64,000 bases of DNA. Origin: Azospirillum endophyticum (GTDB taxonomy: Bacteria > Pseudomonadota > Alphaproteobacteria > Azospirillales > Azospirillaceae). The stretch's first letter is position 1. The number at the start of each line of letters is the position of its first letter. The position numbers and the translations under genes were made by a program. The notes beneath the pieces were generated by a model. It did not search any database and was not told the origin of the DNA. It saw only the letters and a list, made by a program, of their open reading frames with translations. The stretch covers positions 124,001 through 188,000 of the forward strand of contig NZ_JAENHM010000084.1 of assembly GCF_016595245.1 (NCBI RefSeq), read 5' to 3'. Positions 46,213 to 55,865 of this stretch are shown one piece after another.

Positions 46213-47368
46213 GCGAGCGCATCAGCTCGGTGATGCCGACGCTCCAGGGTTCGCAGGCGTCGCTCGGCCGCATGCGGTTGACCAGGGCGCCCAGCTTGGG
46301 CGCCGCGATGGTGACGATGTCGCCCTCCTTGTGGGTGAAGCCGCCGCCGGGATTGTCGCGGTCCTGGGTCGGCGCGAACATGGTGCCGAGGAACAGGGCG
46401 AAGCCGTCGGGATACTGGTGGACCGGGCCGACGGTCTGGGCGACGAGGTCCTCCGGATCGCGGCTGATCCGGGAGATGGAGGACAGGCCCGTCATCTGGA
46501 AGCCCTCCGGCCCCTCGACCGTCAGCGCGACGTCGGCGGTCCGCACGTCGTCCAGCGTGAAGGTCTTGTCGAAGAAACGGATGAAGGGACCGACGGCGCA
46601 GGACGCGTTGTTGTCCTTCGCCTTCGACAGCAAAAGGGCGGACCGCCCCTCGAAATCGCGCAGGTTCACGTCGTTGCCCAGCGTCGCCCCGGTGATGCGC
46701 CCGTCGGGGGCGACGATCAGCACCACCTCCGGCTCCGGGTTGTTCCAGGTCGATTTCGGGTGCAGACCGGCATCCATCAGCGTGCCGACCGACGACAGGA
46801 CGGGGGCCTTGGTGAAGACCTCCGCGTCCGGACCGATGCCGACCTCCAGATACTGGCTCCAGGCGCCCTGGGCGATCAGCACTTCCTTCAGGCTCATCGC
46901 CGCCTCGGAGCCGGGCTTCAGCGCCGCCAGATCGTCGCCGACCAGCCGCTGCACCTCGGCGCGGATCGCCTCGGCGGCGTCGGGATTGCCGCGCGCGCGC
47001 TCCTCGATCACCCGCTCCAGCATCGACACGGCGAAGGTGACCCCGGCCGCCTTCAGAACCTGGAGATCGGTCGGCGCCAGCAGCCAGGGGGCGCCGGTAT
47101 CGCGGCCGTCCGGCGGCGTGTTGCCCAGGATGTCGGCCAGCGCACCGATGCGCTCCCCCGCCACCGCGGCCAGCTCCGCCGCCGGATCGGGGCGCGACGC
47201 GAGGTCGCTCATGGTCGGGAAAGCGGCGGTGACGTCGAACACGCCGTCGGCGCGCAAGGCCACCACCGACGGGCCGATGCCGGGCCGCCAGACCCGTCCG
47301 GCCAGCGTGCCGGCATAACCGTCGACGGGAAGGGTATGGGTCACATCCACGGGAAGCTGCTGGAGCAT
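46184..47368 (-). CDS. Fumarylacetoacetate hydrolase-family protein
   Basis: The 394-residue protein has the FAH fold, with the metal-site acidic residues in the WNNPEPEVVLIV and GNDVNLRDFEGRS regions and a C-terminal GGGFTHKEGDIVTI. It is longer than simple 2-keto-acid hydrolases and fits the COG3970-like subgroup often found with sugar-acid genes. A role in splitting or dehydrating a 2-keto-3-deoxy sugar acid is likely. It is last in the minus-strand sugar operon, 69 bp after the FucU gene. Confidence 0.85.
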   Translation of the reverse strand: MLQQLPVDVTHTLPVDGYAGTLAGRVWRPGIGPSVVALRADGVFDVTAAFPTMSDLASRPDPAAELAAVAGERIGALADILGNTPPDGRDTGAPWLLAPTDLQVLKAAGVTFAVSMLERVIEERARGNPDAAEAIRAEVQRLVGDDLAALKPGSEAAMSLKEVLIAQGAWSQYLEVGIGPDAEVFTKAPVLSSVGTLMDAGLHPKSTWNNPEPEVVLIVAPDGRITGATLGNDVNLRDFEGRSALLLSKAKDNNASCAVGPFIRFFDKTFTLDDVRTADVALTVEGPEGFQMTGLSSISRISRDPEDLVAQTVGPVHQYPDGFALFLGTMFAPTQDRDNPGGGFTHKEGDIVTIAAPKLGALVNRMRPSDACEPWSVGITELMRSLSRRGALKG

Positions 47369-47437
47369 ATCTGAATCCGGAGTTTGGGAAGCGGGTCTGG
47401 TCGTGTCGGCCCAGTCGGCCAGCTCAAGGCAGCCGGC

Positions 47438-47896
47438 TCAGTCGGTCGGCTCGGCGGCGATGACGCCCTTGCGCAGCAGGAAGCAGCCATAGGGGCGCGG
47501 GTCGCCGACCTGCACGACGGCGAAGGCGCGGCGGGCCGCTTCATAGAAGGCGAAGCGCTCGATTCCCTGAAGCGGCAGCGGCCGGTCGTCGGCATGGTCG
47601 ATCACGGCCTGCACCTCACGCTGGACGACGGGCAATGCGGCGGGATCGCCCACCACCTCCATCCGGCGTACCGGGTCGGGCACGAATCCGTCAAGCGGAA
47701 ACACGCTCAGGATGCCGCGGGCGGCGCGCGCCATCGTCACCCCCGGCAGGACGATCAGCCGGCCGGAAACAGTGGCGCGGGCGATGGTCTCCGCCGGGTG
47801 ATTGGCGTCGACCAGCGCCAGATCGTCACCATGGCCCATGGCGGCCAGCACCCACAGCAGATCGGCAGACAGAAGCGGGTCGAGCCCTTTCAGCAT
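47438..47896 (-). CDS. fucU: RbsD/FucU-family L-fucose mutarotase
   Basis: The 152-residue protein matches FucU in length and motifs: MLKGLDPLLSADLLWVLAAMG at the N-terminus, then His22, the Asp-Asp pair and Asp30 in GHGDDLALVDANHP, and a C-terminal FAVVQVGDPRPYGCFLLRKGV. FucU swaps alpha and beta anomers of L-fucose and related pyranoses in the cytoplasm. ATG 47896 begins at the conserved MLKG; the open frame to 47959 is not conserved-looking. It lies between an aldo/keto reductase and the FAH-family gene, which points to an L-fucose-like or D-arabinose-like substrate for the whole operon. Confidence 0.88.
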   Translation of the reverse strand: MLKGLDPLLSADLLWVLAAMGHGDDLALVDANHPAETIARATVSGRLIVLPGVTMARAARGILSVFPLDGFVPDPVRRMEVVGDPAALPVVQREVQAVIDHADDRPLPLQGIERFAFYEAARRAFAVVQVGDPRPYGCFLLRKGVIAAEPTD

Positions 47897-47939
47897 GGCG
47901 CTTGTCCTTCCAGGCGAATGATCAGGGTCAGGATCGCGG

Positions 47940-48964
47940 TCATTGCGGCACCGGCACACCCGCCGCCAGCAGGCCTGCCCCCTTCAGGTCGGCCCACAGC
48001 GCGGCCGGCACCGCCGCCGCCATGGCGTCGAGGTTGCGGCGCACTTCGTCGGCCGATACCGCCCCCAGCACCACCGACGACACCGCCGGATGTCCCAGAG
48101 CAAAACGCAAAGCCGCGGTGGCGAGCGGGACGCCATGGGCGCGGCAGACCGTTTCGATCCGCCCGACCCGCTCCAGGATATGGGCCGGGGCCGGGCCGTA
48201 ATTGTACTTGGCGCCGGGAACCGCGCCGCTGGCGAGGATGCCGGAATTGAACACGCCGCCCAGCATCACGCCGATGCCCTTGACCTGGGCCAGCGGCAGG
48301 AATTCGTCCAGTGCCGGCTGCTCCAGCAGGGAATAGCGCCCGGCCAGCAGCATGGCGTCGAAATCGCCGGCCTGGGCGAAACGGACGCACATCTCCGCCT
48401 CGTTGACGCCGACGCCGATGGCCTTGACCGTGCCGTCGGCGCGCAGCCGGTCAAGCGCCCGGTAGGCACCCTCCATCGCCTCGGCGAAGCGCGCCTCGAT
48501 GCGGTCGGCGCCATGGGTCCAGACATCGACGTCATGGATCAGCAGCACGTCGATGCGGTCGGTGCCCAGCCGCAGCAGCGACTGCTCCACCGACCGCAGC
48601 GTCCCGTCATAGGAATAGTCGATCACCGCGCGGTGCGGAAAACCGCCGGCATAGCCCGACCCGTCCCCCCGTCCCTGCGTCGGGTCCATCCAGCGCCCGA
48701 CCTTGCTGCACAGCACGACGCCGTCACGCCCGGCCTGACGCAGGGCGGCACCGCAGCGCGCCTCCGCCAGCCCATGGCCGTAGAGCGGCGAGGTGTCGAG
48801 CAGCGTGACGCCCGCCGACAGCGCTGCGACCGCGGCACCGACGGCGGTGGCCTCGTCGAGACGGCCGTACAGGTCGCCCAGCGGCGCGGCACCGAAGCCG
48901 ATCTCCGAAACGGCGATGCCGGTGCGGCCCAACGTTCTGGTCGGCAATCTGGTCGGCAGCGTCA

Positions 48965-48965
<1 letters not shown>
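47940..48965 (-). CDS. Aldo/keto reductase, aldose 1-dehydrogenase-like
   Basis: The 341-residue protein is a TIM-barrel aldo/keto reductase with the tetrad Asp in TLLDTSPLYGHG, Tyr in the same segment, Lys in LCSKVGRWM and His in VLLIHDVDVW. It resembles D-threo-aldose 1-dehydrogenase (L-fucose dehydrogenase) and pyridoxal 4-dehydrogenase. It would oxidise the sugar to its lactone. ATG 48965 overlaps the ATPase stop (TGATG). Together with FucU and the sugar importer it supports an oxidative pathway. Confidence 0.85.
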
Positions 48966-50047
<1,082 letters not shown>

Positions 50048-50072
50048 GGGGTCGTCTCTCTCTTGAAAAGGA

Positions 50073-50903
50073 TCAGCCGCCCTTGACGGCGCCGGCGGTC
50101 AGGCCGGCCACGATCTGGCGCTGGGCGGCCACGGTCAGGATCAGCACCGGCAGCGTCACCACCAGGGCGGCGGCGGCCAGCGGTCCCCAGCTCACCTGCT
50201 CGAAGGACAGCATGTTGTAGACGGCGACCGGCAGGGTCCGCGTCTCGCGGCTGGCCAGCACGATGCCGAAGACGAAGTTGTTCCAGGAGAAGATCACCGA
50301 CAGGATGAAGGCGACGACGATGCCGGGCTTGGCGATCGGCAGCGCCACCTTGGCGAAGATCTGCCAGCGCGTGGCGCCGTCGACCATCGCCGCCTCCTCC
50401 AGCTCCATCGGCGTCGTCTCGAAATAGCCGATCATGATCCAGATCACGATGGGCACGGTGACGACCAGATGGATGATGATCTGCGGCCACAGCGTGCCGA
50501 GCAGCCCCAGCCACTGGAACAGCAGGAACAGCGGAATCAGGAAGGACAGGCCCGGCGTCATGCGGGCGATCATGATGACCACCGCCGACTTGTGCGCCCG
50601 CATCCGGGCGATGCCGTAGCCGGCCGGCACGCCGACCAGCAGCGCGAACAGGGTGGCGGCGCCGGTGACGATCAGGCTGTTCCAGAAATAGAGCAGGAAG
50701 CTGTTGCCCTCGAAGATCGTCGTGTAGTTCTTCCAGGCGAAGCGGTCGGGGATCAGGATCGGCGGGTAGGCGCCGTTGTCGATCTCGAACTTCAGCGACA
50801 GCGACAGCATCCACAGGAAGAACAGCAGCGCCGGCGACACCAGCAGCAGGACGCAGACGGCCATGCCGGCCTTGTCCAGGAGCTTTCTCAGCGGCCGGCT
50901 CAT
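50073..50903 (-). CDS. Sugar ABC importer permease (MalG type)
   Basis: The 276-residue inner-membrane protein has six helices and the EAA motif (EEAAMVDGATRWQIFAKVALPIAKP region). ATG 50903 overlaps the stop of the preceding permease (ATGA); the longer open frame above it lies inside that gene. Length and layout are typical of MalG-like permeases. Confidence 0.9.
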   Translation of the reverse strand: MSRPLRKLLDKAGMAVCVLLLVSPALLFFLWMLSLSLKFEIDNGAYPPILIPDRFAWKNYTTIFEGNSFLLYFWNSLIVTGAATLFALLVGVPAGYGIARMRAHKSAVVIMIARMTPGLSFLIPLFLLFQWLGLLGTLWPQIIIHLVVTVPIVIWIMIGYFETTPMELEEAAMVDGATRWQIFAKVALPIAKPGIVVAFILSVIFSWNNFVFGIVLASRETRTLPVAVYNMLSFEQVSWGPLAAAALVVTLPVLILTVAAQRQIVAGLTAGAVKGG

Positions 50904-51832
50904 TTCCCGTCTCCCGAATTCCAGGCGCTGCGCTGGCGCAGGTGCAGCAGCACCAGCGACAGCAGGATGATCAGCACGAAGAACACCACCGCGATGGCCG
51001 AGCCGTAGCCGATGTCGTAATAGGTGAAGGCGACGCTGTAGAGATACAGGTTGATCGTCTCCGACGCCGTGCCCGGCCCGCCCTGGGTGATGGTGTAGAG
51101 GATGTCGAAGCTCTTCAGCGCGTCGATGCTGCGGATGATGACCGCCACCATCAGGAAGGGCTTGATCATCGGCAGGGTCAGGTAGCGGAAGCGCTGCCAG
51201 GCGGTGGCGCCGTCGATCTGCGCGCTCTCGTAGGGCTCGGTCGGCAGCGACGCCAGCCCGCCCAGCACGATCAGCATCACCAGCGGCGTCCACTGCCAGG
51301 TCTCAACCAGCACCAACGACAGGATCACCGTGCTCGGGTGATAGACCCATTGCAGCGGCCCGATGCCGATCTGCGACAGCAGGTAGTTCAGCACGCCGAG
51401 CTGCGGGTGGAACATCATCGTCCACACCAGGGCGATGGCGACCGGGGTGGCCATCATCGGCATGACGAAGATGCCGCGCAGCAGGCCGCGGGCCGGCAGC
51501 TTGGTGTTGAAGGCCAGCGCCGCCGCCGTGCCGAGCACCAGCGGCGCCACCACCGATAGCGCGGTGTAGACCAGCGTGTGGCCCAGCGCCTCCAGGAACC
51601 GCAGGTCGGTCGCCAGACGGACGTAGTTCTGCAGGCCGACGAAGCGCTGCTCCTCGCCGACGCGCCACTCCATGGCGCTCATCCACAGGGTGAAGACCCA
51701 AGGGAAGACGATGACCCCGACGACGACGACCAGCGCCGGCACGACGAAGGGCCAGTAGGAAGGCCGCAGCCGCTTCGTCCTGCCGACGGAAGCGGCGCCG
51801 GCCACGCGGTCCGAGGAGGCCAGGATGCTCAC
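50900..51832 (-). CDS. Sugar ABC importer permease (MalF type)
   Basis: The 310-residue protein has six helices and an EAA-type loop (ESAQIDGATAWQRFRYLTLPMIKP region). It starts at GTG 51832, overlapping the stop of the binding-protein gene (GTGA), and ends overlapping the next permease, so the importer genes are tightly coupled. Confidence 0.9.
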   Translation of the reverse strand: MSILASSDRVAGAASVGRTKRLRPSYWPFVVPALVVVVGVIVFPWVFTLWMSAMEWRVGEEQRFVGLQNYVRLATDLRFLEALGHTLVYTALSVVAPLVLGTAAALAFNTKLPARGLLRGIFVMPMMATPVAIALVWTMMFHPQLGVLNYLLSQIGIGPLQWVYHPSTVILSLVLVETWQWTPLVMLIVLGGLASLPTEPYESAQIDGATAWQRFRYLTLPMIKPFLMVAVIIRSIDALKSFDILYTITQGGPGTASETINLYLYSVAFTYYDIGYGSAIAVVFFVLIILLSLVLLHLRQRSAWNSGDGK

Positions 51833-53187
51833 GCTTTCTCGCTGCGCTCGAGAATCGGCTTGAAGTCGGCGGTGGCGCGCTTCAGTTCCGCGGCGGGATC
51901 GCTGCCGGAGATCATGTTGGTCAGCGCCCCGCCCAGCACGTCGCGGAACTCGGTGACCGGGATGATGACCGGCAGGGCGAGGCGGCTGATCTTCGCCGAT
52001 TCGACCACGGCGTCGACCCAGGCGGCCGGCATCTTCACCCCCTTGCGCACCTCGGCGTCCGACAGGACGGAGTTGCGGAACGGCACGCCGGCCCCGGCCT
52101 GCAGAAGGCGGGCGCCCATCAGCTTGCCGGTCGCCCACTGGCAGTAGAGATAGGCCGCCTCCTTGTTCTTCGACGCCGCGGTGACGCCGATGCCGTCGCC
52201 GGTGGTGGCGGCGGCGTGCGCCTTCGGCCCCTTGGGCATCAGGCCGTAGCCGACCTTGCCGACGACGCGCGACTTTTCCGGATCCTCCAGCGGCGGGGCG
52301 AAGCCGACGCCGTCGAACCACATGCCGACGCGGCCCTGGAGGAAGGCCGACTGGCATTCCGCCCAGTTGAAGCCGGTGACGCCCGGCGGCGCCGACTTGG
52401 TCATCAGCGTCTGGTAGAGCTTGGCCGCCTCGATGGCTTCCGGCGTGTCGGTCAGCAGGTTGCGGTTGGCGTCGACGCTGTACTGGTCATAGCCGAGCAG
52501 CAGGCTGGTCCACACCGGGGTGTTGGCGTTCTTCATGCCGCGGGCGACGAAGCCGTAGGTCTGGCTCGCCGGGTCGGTCAGCGCAGCGGCGGCGGCCACC
52601 ATCTCGTCGAAGGTCTTGGGGAAGGACAGGTTCTTCTTCGCGAAGAGGTCCTTGTTCCAATAGACGATCCAGTAATCGACCGAGAAGGGCAAGGCGCCGA
52701 TCCCGCCGTCGGGATTGCGGGCGAAGGTGACCCCGGCTTCGGAGAAATCGTCGAGGAAGCCGGCATCGGTCAATGCCGGATCCTTGATGAAGGGCGTCAG
52801 GTCGGCCAGCCATTTGCCCTTCTCGAACTGGCGCTTCTGGACATGGTAGCTGATGTGCACGACGTCGAAGCTCGGCCGGCCGGAGGTCAGCTCGATCACC
52901 GCCTTCTGGCGCTGCTGCTGTTCGGGGGTCTGTTCCGACACCACGGTGATGCCGGTCAGCTCCTCGAATTCCTTCTGGTATTTGGTCAGCGTGTCGCCGC
53001 GCGGGCTCTTGATCAGGTTCACCTCGATCTTGGTGCCCGCATATTTGCGCCAGTTGACCCCACCGGAGTTGGCACCACCGGTCTGGGCGAAGGCCGGAAG
53101 GCCGATCCCGCTCAGGCCCAGGGCGCCGACCGCGGCACCCGCCGCCAGAAGCTGGCGGCGCGACAAAGACATTCCGTTCGACGTCAA
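51829..53187 (-). CDS. Sugar ABC importer substrate-binding protein with Tat signal
   Basis: The 452-residue protein has a twin-arginine signal (SRRQLLAAGAA, about residues 9-19) and the family 1 solute-binding fold. Export already folded through Tat is uncommon but known for such proteins. It is first in the operon, divergent from the DapA-family gene across a 263-bp gap. The ligand is inferred to be an L-fucose-like sugar from the downstream enzymes. Confidence 0.9.
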   Translation of the reverse strand: MTSNGMSLSRRQLLAAGAAVGALGLSGIGLPAFAQTGGANSGGVNWRKYAGTKIEVNLIKSPRGDTLTKYQKEFEELTGITVVSEQTPEQQQRQKAVIELTSGRPSFDVVHISYHVQKRQFEKGKWLADLTPFIKDPALTDAGFLDDFSEAGVTFARNPDGGIGALPFSVDYWIVYWNKDLFAKKNLSFPKTFDEMVAAAAALTDPASQTYGFVARGMKNANTPVWTSLLLGYDQYSVDANRNLLTDTPEAIEAAKLYQTLMTKSAPPGVTGFNWAECQSAFLQGRVGMWFDGVGFAPPLEDPEKSRVVGKVGYGLMPKGPKAHAAATTGDGIGVTAASKNKEAAYLYCQWATGKLMGARLLQAGAGVPFRNSVLSDAEVRKGVKMPAAWVDAVVESAKISRLALPVIIPVTEFRDVLGGALTNMISGSDPAAELKRATADFKPILERSEKA

Positions 53188-53450
53188 GATGCACTCCTCC
53201 CCGTTTTCGCCTGGCCTTTGTGTCGTCGGGACCGCGATCGGTGCGGGCGCCCGGATCGGACCGGCACAGGATGCACACTCTGAGCGACGCGGATCCGCGC
53301 CGCCACCGATTTGATTGCTGGGTCAACGTATAAATCCCGCGCGCACCTCTTGCAATCGAAAAACATCCTAGTAACATGTTAGTCGGAACACATCGGCCGC
53401 GAGGTCGGACTCCGGCCGGTTCCCGGCCGATCCCCAGGGAGAAATGCAAA
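53188..53450. promoter_or_regulatory. Divergent control region of the sugar operons with a GntR-like site
   Basis: The region is A+T-richer than the genes and holds the perfect palindrome TAACATGTTA (53372-53381) inside CTAGTAACATGTTAGTCGG. FCD-type GntR regulators often bind short palindromes of this kind. The site is about 70 bp from the DapA-family start and about 190 bp from the binding-protein start. Confidence 0.55.
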
Positions 53451-54350
53451 GTGATTCAATCCACTGGCCGCTTCGGCCTGTCCTGCGCGCTGACCACCCC
53501 GTTCCATGAGGACGGCAGCGTGGATCTGGCCCGCCTGACCCGGCACGCCGCCTGGTGCCTCGCCAACGGCTGCGACTCGGTCACCCTGTTCGGCACCACC
53601 GGCGAGGGGCCGCTGCTGGGCCAAGTGGCGCGCGACCAGATGATCGGCGCGCTGAAGGGGGCCGGCATCGACTTCCGCAGCCATGTGGTCGGCGGCGTCA
53701 TCGCCGCGTCGCTGCACGACGCGCTCGACCAAGCCAACCAACTGCTCGACGCCGGGGCGCGGGCGCTGCTCGTCGCTCCGCCCTTCTACTTCAAGGGCGT
53801 GTCGGACGACGGGTTGTTCGCCTGGTTCTCCAGCCTGATCGCCAAGCTCGGCGACCGGGCGCGCGACATCATCCTCTACCACATCCCGTCCGTCACCGCG
53901 GTCCCGCTGTCGATCGCGCTGATCGGCCGGCTGAAGGCCGCCTTCCCGCAGGCGATCACCGCGGTCAAGGATTCGGCAGGCGACTGGAATTACAGCCAGC
54001 AGCTTCTCGCCGCCCACCGCCACGACCTCGCCGTGCTGATCGGCGACGAGCGGGTGCTGGCCCAGGCGGTGCGCGACGGCGGCCAGGGCGCCATCTCCGG
54101 CATGGCCAACCTGGTGCCGGGCCGGCTGCGCAGCGTCGTCCATCAGGGCCGCGACGATGCGGCGCTGGTCGAGCTGGTGGATGCGGTGCTGCTCCATCCG
54201 GTCACCCCGGCGGTGAAGGCGCTGGTGTCGCACGCCACCGGCGACAGCGCGTGGTTGACGGTGAGGGCGCCTTTGCTGCCTATGTCTCCGGCGGACACCA
54301 CGGCGCTCGGCCACCTCTTCGACCGGGTCTTCGCGGAAAAGGCCGCCTGA
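53451..54350 (+). CDS. Dihydrodipicolinate synthase/N-acetylneuraminate lyase family aldolase or dehydratase
   Basis: The 299-residue TIM-barrel protein has the family landmarks: TLFGTTGEGPLL, the Tyr in LYHIPSVT and the Schiff-base Lys in AITAVKDSAGDW. Members in sugar operons cleave or dehydrate 2-keto-3-deoxy acids, releasing pyruvate or forming a keto-semialdehyde. GTG 53451 follows AGGGAG by 9 nt. It is divergent from the importer operon and 29 bp ahead of the GntR gene. It is not expected to be the lysine-pathway DapA because of this context. Confidence 0.88.
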   Translation: MIQSTGRFGLSCALTTPFHEDGSVDLARLTRHAAWCLANGCDSVTLFGTTGEGPLLGQVARDQMIGALKGAGIDFRSHVVGGVIAASLHDALDQANQLLDAGARALLVAPPFYFKGVSDDGLFAWFSSLIAKLGDRARDIILYHIPSVTAVPLSIALIGRLKAAFPQAITAVKDSAGDWNYSQQLLAAHRHDLAVLIGDERVLAQAVRDGGQGAISGMANLVPGRLRSVVHQGRDDAALVELVDAVLLHPVTPAVKALVSHATGDSAWLTVRAPLLPMSPADTTALGHLFDRVFAEKAA

Positions 54351-54379
54351 CGGAGCCCTCCTGACGGGACAGCAAACGG

Positions 54380-55078
54380 ATGACGACCTCCGCCAAACGC
54401 GACCGCGAGACGGTCAACCTGCGCAGCCGGGCTTACGAAAGCTTCACCCGGCGGCTGCTGGCGGACGAGATCCGCCCCGGGCAGTTCATCTCGCAGCGCG
54501 AGCTGGTCGAGTTGACCGAACTGCCGCTGGGGGCGATCCGCGAGCTGATCCCCCGCCTGGAGGCCGAGGGGCTGGTGAAGACCGTGCCTCAGCGCGGCAT
54601 GCAGGTCGCGCATGTCGACCTCAACCTGATCCGCGACGCCTTCCAGTTCCGCCTGTTCCTGGAGCGCGAGGCGGTGGCGGTCTTCGCCCAGGAGGCGCCG
54701 GAAGCGACGATCCGCGCGCTGCTCGACGACCATGAGCGCATCGTCGCCGCCTGTACCGAGGCGGAGGCCGACGGTGCAGGCGGCGGAATTCCGCCCGACC
54801 TGCTGAAGGAGGCCCAGGACATCGACTGGGCCCTGCACCTGACGATCATCGACACGCTGGGCAACGCCATCATCTCCGATGCCTACCGGGTCAACCAGAT
54901 CAAGATCCGGCTGATCAAGCAGTCGAAGACCAAGCTGAACACCGCCGTACTGGCGCCGACGATGCGCGAGCATCTGGCCATCATCCATGCCACCCTGGCC
55001 CGCGATCCCGACCAGGCCAAGGCCGCGATCAGCACCCACATCCTCAGCGCCCGCGACCGGGCGATCGGGCTGCGGTGA
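54380..55078 (+). CDS. GntR-family regulator with FCD domain
   Basis: The 232-residue protein has a winged helix (about 15-80, with ISQRELVELTELPLGAIRELIPRLEAEGLV) and an all-helical FCD effector domain. FCD-type regulators sense sugar acids or other carboxylates, which suits the surrounding pathway. It probably controls both divergent operons through the palindrome at 53372-53381. It lies in one operon with the aldolase gene. Confidence 0.9.
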   Translation: MTTSAKRDRETVNLRSRAYESFTRRLLADEIRPGQFISQRELVELTELPLGAIRELIPRLEAEGLVKTVPQRGMQVAHVDLNLIRDAFQFRLFLEREAVAVFAQEAPEATIRALLDDHERIVAACTEAEADGAGGGIPPDLLKEAQDIDWALHLTIIDTLGNAIISDAYRVNQIKIRLIKQSKTKLNTAVLAPTMREHLAIIHATLARDPDQAKAAISTHILSARDRAIGLR

Positions 55079-55114
55079 CGCGGACGGCTCCGCCCCACCT
55101 CGTCCGGACGAGGG

Positions 55115-55477
55115 TCAGGCGGCGAAGCGGATCGACAAGGCGATCTCGTCGACGGGTATCGTGAGGCGGCCGTCGGCACCACGCTCGATCAGCCCCAGTT
55201 CCCGGAGTGCGGTGACGTCCTGGTGGACACGCTTGACATCGCGCCCAAGATCCCGCGCAAGCGCCCGGATGCCCTCAGCCGGCGCCTGCCGAAGATGACG
55301 CAGCAACTCGTAACGCTTCGGCGTCAGGACAGCGCACAAGGCCTCCCAACTCGCGAAATAGAGCCGGTCGGTCGGAACGGCGGGGTGGCCGGTTTCGGCG
55401 GCCTTCCACGCGGCGGCGACCTCCGCGGCCGCCTGATCCAGTGCGTCGGCATCGACGCGGATGTCACGTTCGATCAT
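55115..55477 (-). CDS. HVO_A0114-like winged-helix DNA-binding protein (probable antitoxin)
   Basis: The 120-residue protein has a C-terminal winged helix (about 50-115) with ALCAVLTPKRYELLRHLRQ and ALARDLGRDVKRVHQDVTAL. This resembles the HVO_A0114-type DNA-binding proteins that pair with DUF6516 (TumE-like) toxins. GGAGGA lies 6 nt before ATG 55477. The start overlaps the end of a frame with DUF6516-like C-terminal residues by 14 bp, the usual toxin-first arrangement. Confidence 0.75.
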   Translation of the reverse strand: MIERDIRVDADALDQAAAEVAAAWKAAETGHPAVPTDRLYFASWEALCAVLTPKRYELLRHLRQAPAEGIRALARDLGRDVKRVHQDVTALRELGLIERGADGRLTIPVDEIALSIRFAA

Positions 55478-55727
55478 GCTCGGTCCTCCATTGCCGGATG
55501 GCTGCGACGAAGTCGGCGAGAAGCCGGTCGATGCTGACGAACCGATAGGGGTATTCGGCGCCGTCCGAATGCCGATGGTCCTCCATGCCACGCGCGATCG
55601 TCGCCGGCCGACAGGCCTGCCGGCTCCCGCGGCACCATCTCCCATCCAGCCGCCTCATCCCCCAAACACATCGCCTGATGGACAATTTGTCCCTCCCGCA
55701 TTTCCTCAGCGGCGACGAAATGGACAT
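55464..55727 (-). pseudogene. Possible decayed DUF6516-like toxin
   Basis: The last 40 codons of this 87-codon frame (MEDHRHSDGAEYPYRFVSID then RLLADF) look like the conserved DUF6516 tail, in which a DHRH-type stretch is followed by PYRF and a leucine-rich LLxDF helix. The first half does not resemble the family core and has Arg/Cys-rich noise, so the toxin is probably truncated or damaged. The activator sites at 55680-55692 and 55722-55734 overlap this part, which also argues against it being coding. Confidence 0.4.
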
Positions 55728-55734
55728 TCTGTCC
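55680..55734 (+). promoter_or_regulatory. Two palindromic upstream activator sites for an NtrC-type regulator
   Basis: GGACAATTTGTCC (55680-55692) and GGACATTCTGTCC (55722-55734) are two copies of GGACA-N3-TGTCC whose centres are 42 bp apart, four turns of the helix. They lie about 45-100 bp upstream of the -24/-12 promoter. This is the standard layout for enhancer sites of sigma-54 activators. The activator encoded at 57753-59201 is the natural candidate. Confidence 0.75.
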
Positions 55735-55778
55735 AGCCGGCCTCGATCGACCCGTTGATCCGTATGGCCAACCGATCA

Positions 55779-55794
55779 TGGCATCGCTTTTGCT
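55779..55794 (+). promoter_or_regulatory. Sigma-54 (-24/-12) promoter of the OFA transporter gene
   Basis: TGGCATCGCTTTTGCT matches the sigma-54 consensus TGGCAC-N5-TTGCW, with GG and GC separated by exactly 10 bases. It lies 72 bp upstream of the ATG at 55866, with two activator palindromes further upstream. Confidence 0.8.
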
Positions 55795-55865
55795 GAAAGG
55801 CCCCCCGGCGCGGGACCGCCCCGGCGGTCCCGACACCCACGCATAAGAACGACGCCGGAGGAAGC

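Noticed and set aside
51829..53187. The Tat-type binding protein as a lipoprotein
   Set aside because: The signal has SRRQLL followed by AAGAA and ends at AFAQ with no lipobox Cys.
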